Below the pieces are notes generated by a model. It saw only the letters and a list, made by a program, of their open reading frames with translations, searched no databases and was not told the DNA's origin. A stretch of 64,000 nucleotides of DNA from Paragemmobacter amnigenus. Its GTDB lineage: Bacteria > Pseudomonadota > Alphaproteobacteria > Rhodobacterales > Rhodobacteraceae. Within the stretch, counting starts at the first letter, position 1; each line of letters begins with the position of its first letter. The DNA is taken from positions 91,207 to 155,206 of the forward strand of contig NZ_JAAATX020000013.1 in assembly GCF_009908265.2 (NCBI RefSeq), given 5' to 3'. The position numbers were made by a program, and so were the translations under genes. Of this stretch, positions 54,954 to 61,062 are shown one piece after another.

Positions 54954-55029
54954 GATTTTTCTGGCGAAAAATCAGGGGGCGCTCGCGCCCCCTCGGCCCT
55001 GCGGGCCTCACCCCCTGAGGATATTTGGG
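54954..55029 (+). repeat. Triple-hairpin extragenic element with TATTTGGG
   Basis: Directly after the enoyl-CoA hydratase stop there are three stems in a row: GATTTTT/AAAAATC (54954-54973), AGGGGGCG/CGCCCCCT (54974-54993) and GGCCC/GGGCC (54995-55007), followed by CACCCCCTGAGGATATTTGGG (55009-55029). The last two stems and the closing motif repeat the modules at 46941-47010 in the other orientation. It ends 8 bases before the next start codon and may terminate or process the operon mRNA. Confidence 0.75.
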
Positions 55030-55037
55030 AACGGAAA

Positions 55038-56174
55038 ATGACGGATCGCAGCTTTCTGGACTGGCCTTTCTTCGAGACGCGGCACCGCGAGCTGGCGGGC
55101 GCGCTGGAGGAGTGGTGCGCGGCGCATCTGCCGGTGGGGCATGGGGATGTGGATGCGGCCTGTCGGGGGCTGGTGGCGATGCTGGGGGCCGGCGGGTGGT
55201 TGCGGCATACGGGGGCCGCGGCGGGGGAGAGGCTGGATGTGCGGACGCTGTGCCTGATCCGCGAGACGCTGGCGCGGCATGACGGGTTGGCGGATTTCGC
55301 CTTTGCCATGCAGGGGCTGGGGATGGGGCCGGTGAGCCTGTTCGGCAACCCCGCGCAGCAGGAATGGCTGGCGCGGACGCGGGCGGGGGCGGCGATCGCG
55401 GGCTTTGCGTTGACCGAGCCGGGGTCGGGGTCGGATGTGGCGGCGACGGCGACGACGGCCACGCGGGTGCAGGGCGGGTGGTTGATCGAGGGCGAGAAGA
55501 CCTGGATTTCCAATGGCGGGATCGCGGATGTCTATGTGCTGTTTGCGCGGACGGGCGAGGGGCCGGGGGCGAAGGGGTTGTCGGCCTTCCTGATGCCTGC
55601 CGATACGCCGGGGCTGGAGGTGGTGGAGCGGCTGGAGGTGATCGCGCCGCATCCGCTGGCCACGTTGCGGATGCGGGGGATGGTGTTGCCGGAGGGCGCG
55701 CTGATCGGAGAGGCGGGGGCGGGGTTCCGGATCGCCATGTCGGTGCTGGACGTGTTCCGGTCCACCGTGGGGGCGGCGGCGCTGGGCTTTGCGCGGCGGG
55801 CGCTGGACGAGGCTTTGGCCCGCGTGAAGGCGCGCCGGATACAGGGGCAGGCGCTGGCGGAGTTGCAGATGGTGCAGGGGCATCTGGCGGATATGGCGGT
55901 GAGGGTGGATGCGGCGGCGCTGCTGGTCTATCGGGCGGCCTGGGTGAAGGATCAGGGCGCGGCGCGGGTGACGCGCGAGGCGGCGATGGCGAAGCTTTAT
56001 GCCACCGAGGCCGCGCAGGAGGTGATCGACATGGCGGTGCAGTTGCACGGGGGCGATGGCGTGCGGCACGGGTCGGTGGTGGAGAGCCTGTATCGCGAGA
56101 TCCGCGCGCTGCGGATATACGAGGGGGCGTCTGATGTGCAGCGGGTGGTGATCGCGCGGAGCGTGCTGGGATGA
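55038..56174 (+). CDS. Acyl-CoA dehydrogenase
   Basis: 378-residue FAD enzyme that forms the 2,3-double bond of an acyl-CoA. The FAD/substrate signatures are [18 protein letters not shown] (near residue 118), [17 protein letters not shown] and [20 protein letters not shown]. The C-terminal [11 protein letters not shown] holds the usual catalytic Glu. I take ATG 55038. It overlaps the thioesterase gene by 4 bases and continues the aryl-CoA pathway. Confidence 0.92.
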   Translation: MTDRSFLDWPFFETRHRELAGALEEWCAAHLPVGHGDVDAACRGLVAMLGAGGWLRHTGAAAGERLDVRTLCLIRETLARHDGLADFAFAMQGLGMGPVSLFGNPAQQEWLARTRAGAAIAGFALTEPGSGSDVAATATTATRVQGGWLIEGEKTWISNGGIADVYVLFARTGEGPGAKGLSAFLMPADTPGLEVVERLEVIAPHPLATLRMRGMVLPEGALIGEAGAGFRIAMSVLDVFRSTVGAAALGFARRALDEALARVKARRIQGQALAELQMVQGHLADMAVRVDAAALLVYRAAWVKDQGAARVTREAAMAKLYATEAAQEVIDMAVQLHGGDGVRHGSVVESLYREIRALRIYEGASDVQRVVIARSVLG

Positions 56175-56581
56175 GCTATGCGCGGGCGATACGGATCGAG
56201 TTCAACCATTGCGATCCGGCGGGGATCGTCTTTTACCCCCGCTATTTCGAGATGACGAATTCGGTCTGCGAGAATTTCTTCCGCGAGGTGGTGGGCTATT
56301 CCTATCACGCCATGATGGCGGACGGGATCGGCACGCCCACCGCGCGGGTCGAGACGGATTTCCGCGCGCCGTCGCGGCTGGGCGATGTGCTGGACTGGCT
56401 GCTGGTGGTGGAAAAGGTGGGCGGGTCGTCCGTCACCTTCCGGCTGGAGGCGCGCTGTGGCGATGAACACCGGCTGACGGCGCGGCTGGTGCTGGTCTGG
56501 CTGACGCCCGAGATGAGACCCGGGCGCTGGCCCGACCGTATCCGCGCCGTCTTCGAGGCGCATCTGGAGGAGAGGCCATGA
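56171..56581 (+). CDS. Acyl-CoA thioesterase, 4-hydroxybenzoyl-CoA thioesterase family
   Basis: 136-residue hotdog enzyme with the Asp motif [20 protein letters not shown] (residues 11-30) and a second conserved patch [16 protein letters not shown]. It hydrolyses an aryl- or acyl-CoA and may release CoA from dead-end intermediates. It overlaps both neighbours by 4 bases. It resembles the thioesterase at 33004, which has DISG where this has DPAG. Confidence 0.88.
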   Translation: MSYARAIRIEFNHCDPAGIVFYPRYFEMTNSVCENFFREVVGYSYHAMMADGIGTPTARVETDFRAPSRLGDVLDWLLVVEKVGGSSVTFRLEARCGDEHRLTARLVLVWLTPEMRPGRWPDRIRAVFEAHLEERP

Positions 56582-56982
56582 GCGAGAGCCCGCATCAATT
56601 CCTGCATCCGGCCCATTGGAAGGCGGCGGTGGGCTATTCCAACGGGGTCGCGGCCACGGGGCGGATGGTGTTCACGGGGGGGATCATCGGCTGGAACGCC
56701 GATCAGGTCTTTGAAACGGACGATTTCGTCGGGCAGGTGGAGCAGGCGCTGCGGTCCATCGTCGAGGTGCTGGCCTGTGCCGGCGCAGGGCCGGAGCATC
56801 TGGTGCGGCTGACATGGTATGTGACGGACAAGCGCGAGTATCTGGGCAGCCTGAAGGACCTGGGCCGCGTCTACAAGGCGGTGATCGGGCGGCATTATCC
56901 GGCGATGGCGCTGGTGCAGGTGGTGGCGCTGGTCGAGGACCGCGCGAAGGTGGAGATCGAGGCGACGGCGGTGGTGCCGTAG
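56578..56982 (+). CDS. RidA-family enamine/imine deaminase
   Basis: 134 residues of the RidA (YjgF/YER057c/UK114) family, which hydrolyse enamines and imines to ketones plus ammonia. Seen are GVAATGRMVFTGGIIGWNAD, the helix VEQALRSIVEVLACAGAGPE and the C-terminal LVEDRAKVEIEATAVV with the Glu of the family. In the anthranilate-CoA pathway the ring nitrogen must leave from an enamine, so this gene strongly supports a nitrogen-containing substrate. It is last in the operon. Confidence 0.87.
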   Translation: MSESPHQFLHPAHWKAAVGYSNGVAATGRMVFTGGIIGWNADQVFETDDFVGQVEQALRSIVEVLACAGAGPEHLVRLTWYVTDKREYLGSLKDLGRVYKAVIGRHYPAMALVQVVALVEDRAKVEIEATAVVP

Positions 56983-56994
56983 GGCGGGGCGGGT

Positions 56995-57696
56995 TCACAC
57001 CTTTATGTAGAGCCCGTGCCGCACCCCGCCCTCGGCGTCGAAGCAATCCTTTATCACGTCGAAAAAGGCGCTGTCCTTGTGTTCGAAGTGGCGGAAGATC
57101 GCATAGGCCACAAGATCGGCAAGCTGGATCAGTCTGGATGCGCGCGAGTCCAGAAAGAGCGGGACCTCGGCGTAGTTCTGGGTGGTGCCCCAGCTATGGC
57201 CGGAATATTTGAAGTCCCGCGCAAGGGTCTGGATGCGCTGTTCCGTTGACGATTTGTCAAACACCATGATGCCGCGCTGGGGATCGCCATGCTTGGTGTA
57301 AAGGCGCCGCAGGAACATGTCGAAGCGGCTGCTGATCTGTTCGAAGGCGTGGACGACAGGGTCCGCCCCGGGCAGTGCCGATTTCTTCACGACCGCAGCG
57401 AAGAGGCGCGCCCCTTTGGGATGATGGTTCACGACACCATCGTGCAGCGCGTCCCTGATGGCGGCAAGGCGATCGGCCAGCGCATGGGCCTTCCAGCCTT
57501 CGCGTCCGGATCGCATCGGCGAGCCGTGCAGTTCGAGCCGTTCGGGCGTGACCGGATCAAAGCGGGCGGCAATGCTGTTGAGGTTCTGTTCGATCCAGTG
57601 GGTCTTGCGTTCGAACACGGCGACACCGGCCAGAACGAAGTACTGCTGGGACGGGTCGGATACGGACCCTGACTCGTCGACATAGAACAAATGCAT
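56995..57696 (-). CDS. DUF3800 domain protein
   Basis: 233 residues. The N-terminal MHLFYVDESGSVSD strand with its Asp and Glu, and the C-terminal LIQLADLVAYAIFRHFE helix, are the marks of DUF3800, a predicted RNase H-like fold found in many mobile or accessory loci and of unknown role. Base composition is visibly lower in GC than the flanks. The ATG at 57696 lies only 6 bases past the T-run of the tRNA-Glu terminator and has no clear ribosome site; a start further upstream is not supported. It is convergent with RidA, with 12 bases between stops. Confidence 0.78.
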   Translation of the reverse strand: MHLFYVDESGSVSDPSQQYFVLAGVAVFERKTHWIEQNLNSIAARFDPVTPERLELHGSPMRSGREGWKAHALADRLAAIRDALHDGVVNHHPKGARLFAAVVKKSALPGADPVVHAFEQISSRFDMFLRRLYTKHGDPQRGIMVFDKSSTEQRIQTLARDFKYSGHSWGTTQNYAEVPLFLDSRASRLIQLADLVAYAIFRHFEHKDSAFFDVIKDCFDAEGGVRHGLYIKV

Positions 57697-57701
57697 ACTC
57701 G

Positions 57702-57731
57702 CACCAAAACAAAAGCTGCCCGAAGGCAGCT
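57702..57731 (-). terminator. Terminator of tRNA-Glu
   Basis: On the minus strand AGCTGCC-TTCG-GGCAGCT (57731-57714), a 7-bp stem with a stable UUCG tetraloop, is followed by TTTGTTTTGG. It lies 145 bases beyond the tRNA and immediately before the DUF3800 start. Confidence 0.8.
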
Positions 57732-57875
57732 GTGATAGGCAAGCCGGGCAAGGAAGCCCTTGACGCACCGCAAACAGGTCAGCGCACCCGACTCGAAGCG
57801 AGAATAGGATTTTGCGAATGACGGTTCAAGCCTTGAGAGCAGGCAACCGCAGCAATCCGAAATCGAAGGGAACCG

Positions 57876-57950
57876 TGGCAGCCCGTAGGGGAGTCGAACC
57901 CCTCTTCCCAGGTTGAAAACCTGGTGTCCTAACCGATAGACGAACGGGCC
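57876..57950 (-). tRNA. tRNA-Glu (anticodon UUC)
   Basis: 75 bases including an encoded CCA. The acceptor GGCCCGT pairs with ACGGGCT (the first pair G-U). The D arm is GTCT...GGAC. The anticodon stem CCAGG/CCTGG encloses TTTTCAA, so the anticodon is TTC. The T arm is AGGGG-TTCGACT-CCCCT, and the discriminator is G. All arms fold normally. Confidence 0.96.
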
Positions 57951-58025
57951 ACGCATCGGTGAGGCGGGGGATAGCGAAGCGCAAATCCCGGCGCAAGGGG
58001 AAAAATTCGCCGGAGCGCGCGAAGG

Positions 58026-58826
58026 TCAGCCGTCGATGCGCGCGGCCATCAGGGCGATGGCCTGCTGGTAGACGGTGGCGGCGTTCCATTGCTCGATCAC
58101 GGCGAAGTTGGGTTCGCCTTCCTGATAACCCTTGCCGGGGCGCCAGCCCTTTTGCCGCAGGAAATTGGCGGTGGAGGCGAGCGCGTCGGTCAGGTCGGCA
58201 AGGTCCAGCCGCCCGTCGCCATTGCCGTCCACGCCATAGTCCAGCGCGTTGCCGGGCAGGAACTGGGTATGGCCAAGCTCGCCATGTTTGGCGCCTTGGG
58301 TCTGCGGGGTGATGGTGCCCGCGTCGACCAGTTTCAGCGCGGCGATGAGGTGGGGGGTGAAGAAGTCCGAGCGGCGGCAGTCATAGGAGAGCGTGGCGAT
58401 GGCCGAGACGACGTTGGTGTCGCCCATGAAGCCGCCGAAGCCTGTCTCCATTCCGTGGATGGCAAGGAGGATGCCCGCGGGCACGCCGTATTGCGCCTCG
58501 AGCGCGGCGTAGAGGTCGGGGTTCTTGGCCTTGCGCTTGCGGCCTTGCGAGATGATGGCATCGGCGCCCCGGACCTGCAGGAATTTCTCGAGGCTGTAAC
58601 GGAAGCTCTTCTGGTTGCGGTCGGCGGCGATGGTGGATTTGGAATAGCTGCTGGCCATGAGGGCGTCGATGCCGCGGGGGCCGACGCCCTGTGCCTGTGC
58701 CTCGGCGGCGATGACGGGCTTCCACGCCTCGTACTGGCCGCCGGTGTCGGAGCAGGGGGCGGCAAGGGCGGTGGCGGGCAGGAGGAGGGCCAGAAGCGGG
58801 GCCAGAAGGGCGGGCGTGCGGAACAT
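58026..58826 (-). CDS. Lytic murein transglycosylase (MltB-type)
   Basis: 266-residue periplasmic enzyme cleaving the MurNAc-GlcNAc bond of peptidoglycan. A signal peptide (MFRTPALLAPLLALLLPATA, cleavage near ALAAPC) precedes the SLT_2 domain. The catalytic Glu is in IHGMETGFGGFMG (near residue 118), followed by HGELGHTQFLPGNALDYGVD. A calcium-loop-like DGNGDGRLDLADL sits near residue 203, as in other MltB proteins. The ATG at 58826 opens the signal peptide. Confidence 0.9.
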   Translation of the reverse strand: MFRTPALLAPLLALLLPATALAAPCSDTGGQYEAWKPVIAAEAQAQGVGPRGIDALMASSYSKSTIAADRNQKSFRYSLEKFLQVRGADAIISQGRKRKAKNPDLYAALEAQYGVPAGILLAIHGMETGFGGFMGDTNVVSAIATLSYDCRRSDFFTPHLIAALKLVDAGTITPQTQGAKHGELGHTQFLPGNALDYGVDGNGDGRLDLADLTDALASTANFLRQKGWRPGKGYQEGEPNFAVIEQWNAATVYQQAIALMAARIDG

Positions 58827-58918
58827 GCTATGCCTTGGTGCGGAAATGGACCGGACCGAGGATAGGGCCCGCCGCCCGTGGCGCAAGAGGTTTGCGCGCG
58901 CGCTGGCGGCGGGAGGGG

Positions 58919-59920
58919 TCAGCGGGCGGTGGCGCGCAGGCCCATCGCGGACTGGAAGGCGATGCGGCGGGACTGGGCGACGCGTTCCTGTTCGCCATCG
59001 GAAAGGATCACGGAGAGGACGCCGCGGCCGTCATCCTCGGTCGACTGGATGGCGTTGAAGGAGACCCAGGTGGAGCGGTTGATCTGGATGCCCTGCCGGA
59101 TGTCGAGCTGCGCGATGGCGTCGGACAGGCGGCCGCGGGTGAGCATCCGGCGGCGGCTGGTGACGATGCGGAGGTAGTGATCCTCGGACCGGATGTAGAG
59201 AAGGTCCTCGACCGCGAAAACCTCGTTTCCGATGCGGACCTGATCGATCTGGGCGGGCGAAAGGTCGGTCTGCAGGGCCGGAGCGGGGGCGTCGGCGGCC
59301 GGTTCGGGGGATGCGGGCGCGGTCTGCACCGGATCGGGAGGGGCGGCGGCAGGGAGGGCGGGGGCGGCAACGGCGTGGCGGTGCGGGCCCGCCGTGGCAT
59401 TGCGCGGGTCGCCCGGCGGATAGGGCAGGAGCATCGGGTGGAGCGGCGCGACGAACTGGCTGAAGGCCACGTCCATCAGGAGCAGGACGATCATGTCGCG
59501 CACGATCTCTTGCGTCCATTCGGCAGCCGTCAGGTCGAGCGGTCCCTTGAAGAAGGTGACGACCAGATAGGTGGCGGTGGTGGTGAAGCAGAAGAGCGAG
59601 AGCGTGATGAAGGGTGTGTAGACCGTGGTCAGCACGCCCCGGTTCCGCAGCACGCGCAGGGCCGAGAACAGGAGGAAGTACCAGCTGAACGTGACCACGG
59701 AGAGCGTGGACCAGAGCACCACGATCTCGAATCCCGCCAGATGTCCGGTGTCCTTGCCGCCACGGTCGAGCAATCCGTAGACGAGCGTGCAGAGCAGGAA
59801 ATATTTAAGGAAGATCGGGTTCAGGAAAAACTCGGTCAGGGAATCACTGGTCGCCCAATAGGTCTTTCCGTCCGCGAATTTGACTTGGGTCGTGGAAACA
59901 GTCGCTTGCACACCGTTCAT
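58919..59920 (-). CDS. Membrane-anchored LytTR-type DNA-binding regulator
   Basis: 333 residues. Residues 30-165 hold about four hydrophobic helices. A Pro/Ala-rich linker (about 175-230) leads to a C-terminal LytTR domain (FAVEDLLYIRSEDHYLRIV, then INRSTWVSFNAIQS). There is no receiver domain, so any signal is sensed in the membrane or by a partner. It is upstream of the lytic transglycosylase on the same strand with a 92-base gap. GTGAA-type repeats upstream (59975-60019) may be its own binding site. Confidence 0.83.
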   Translation of the reverse strand: MNGVQATVSTTQVKFADGKTYWATSDSLTEFFLNPIFLKYFLLCTLVYGLLDRGGKDTGHLAGFEIVVLWSTLSVVTFSWYFLLFSALRVLRNRGVLTTVYTPFITLSLFCFTTTATYLVVTFFKGPLDLTAAEWTQEIVRDMIVLLLMDVAFSQFVAPLHPMLLPYPPGDPRNATAGPHRHAVAAPALPAAAPPDPVQTAPASPEPAADAPAPALQTDLSPAQIDQVRIGNEVFAVEDLLYIRSEDHYLRIVTSRRRMLTRGRLSDAIAQLDIRQGIQINRSTWVSFNAIQSTEDDGRGVLSVILSDGEQERVAQSRRIAFQSAMGLRATAR

Positions 59921-59974
59921 TGGTCTCGCTCACTTGCAATCGGCCACTCGTCCGACACATCTGATACGGCTGGA

Positions 59975-60019
59975 GTGAACGTCATTTCAAGCCACCGTGG
60001 CGTGAATTTTGACGTGAAC
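59975..60019. promoter_or_regulatory. GTGAA repeats upstream of the LytTR gene
   Basis: GTGAAC (59975-59980), GTGAAT (60002-60007) and GTGAAC (60014-60019) lie 55-100 bases upstream of the LytTR start; the last two are exactly 12 bases apart. LytTR proteins bind spaced direct repeats, so autoregulation is possible. The match to a published consensus is not exact. Confidence 0.35.
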
Positions 60020-61062
60020 ACTCATCCAGCAAGGTGATTCCCATCCGCACGCCGGAAATCGCGGCATCCGGACGGGCAAAAGTCGCGCTTTACGACAAAG
60101 GGAAATAAGGCTTCGCGGTGCCGCGACTCTTGGAAACAATGGTCTGCCGTGAGGGGATTTTCACGGCGCAGGCCCAGACGAAAGCATTTCGCCAATTCAT
60201 TTTCACGTCTTTCCCAGCCCTTGGGACAGCTTTCTGGCGACATCGCTGGTCCCAGGCCTGTCGGGGGCGTGTAAATCTGGGCTTCGCGCTCGGGTCCGGC
60301 CATCGGCCCGTTCCGCCGGACGTTCGGGTAACAGCCGCTTTCCCTGTGGGGGCAGGATTGCGGAGCTGGCCCGGACCGAAATCGGATACGTCCCTTGCGC
60401 GAAGTGAAGGGTGCAATCGATAGGGATGTTTCCCATGCTGCTGAATACGAGTGACGCCCCCTGCGTCGGGACCGCGCGTGCGGCCGGACGTAAGGGCAGG
60501 AGTGCCGGGATCGACCGCGGCACCGCGCCGGACGGGTGCAGGATCACGCGCGCGGGGGGTGCGGATGCCGCCCCGTGGGTGCGCGCAGGCAGTTCCTGCA
60601 GGATCGGCTGGACAGATGGACCCCGCCCGCAGGCCGCACCGGCCGTGCGCGCGGCGCGCCCGCTTTGCCGCGACGCCGCCTGATCTAATCCGTCACCCGC
60701 CTGCCGTTAAACACAGCGACTGAGCGGGACCCCCTTTCAAGACGGGCATCATCGCCCGCAGGTAACGAGTAACGCCCATGGTTTTGTTTCCCATCGTCCC
60801 ATGCCATCCGGCCTTCGACCGCAACGGCGCGGATCTCGCCGGACGGGGCCGGAGCACGGGACCGGCCTGTGGCAGCCCGTTGTGCGCGGCAGGCTGCCGC
60901 ACCGTGATCCGATCTGCGCGTTCCGCACGGGCCGCGCAGCCCCGCAATTTCGAGTTTTTCTGAAACCCTGATGGGCCGCCCGAACGGCGGCGTGTCTCAT
61001 CATCGCTTGACTGTGTTTGGCCCTGTGAGCCGCGTTCGGGCGTGTTGGTTGGAGAGTAGAAG
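60020..61062. other. About 1 kb without a recognisable gene
   Basis: This gap lies between the LytTR gene and the RTX-type gene. Short open frames exist on both strands, but their translations are Arg/Ala-rich and resemble no family. Small hairpins are present: GGCAGCC/GGCTGCC (60871-60898) and GCCGCC/GGCGGC (60975-60991). The segments near 60424-60460 and 60765-60800 share GTTTCCCAT and CGAGTrACGCCC in opposite order. TTGACT at 61007-61012 could be a -35 element, but no -10 partner is clear. The region probably carries the regulatory leader of the RTX gene. Confidence 0.5.

Noticed and set aside
56995..57950. Integrated genomic island at tRNA-Glu
   Set aside because: Only one atypical gene is present, with no integrase and no second copy of the tRNA 3' end; an island is not supported.
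60411..60963. Short plus-strand frames (about 60-90 residues) before the RTX gene
   Set aside because: Arg/Ala-rich, no ribosome sites, no recognisable family; better left as non-coding.
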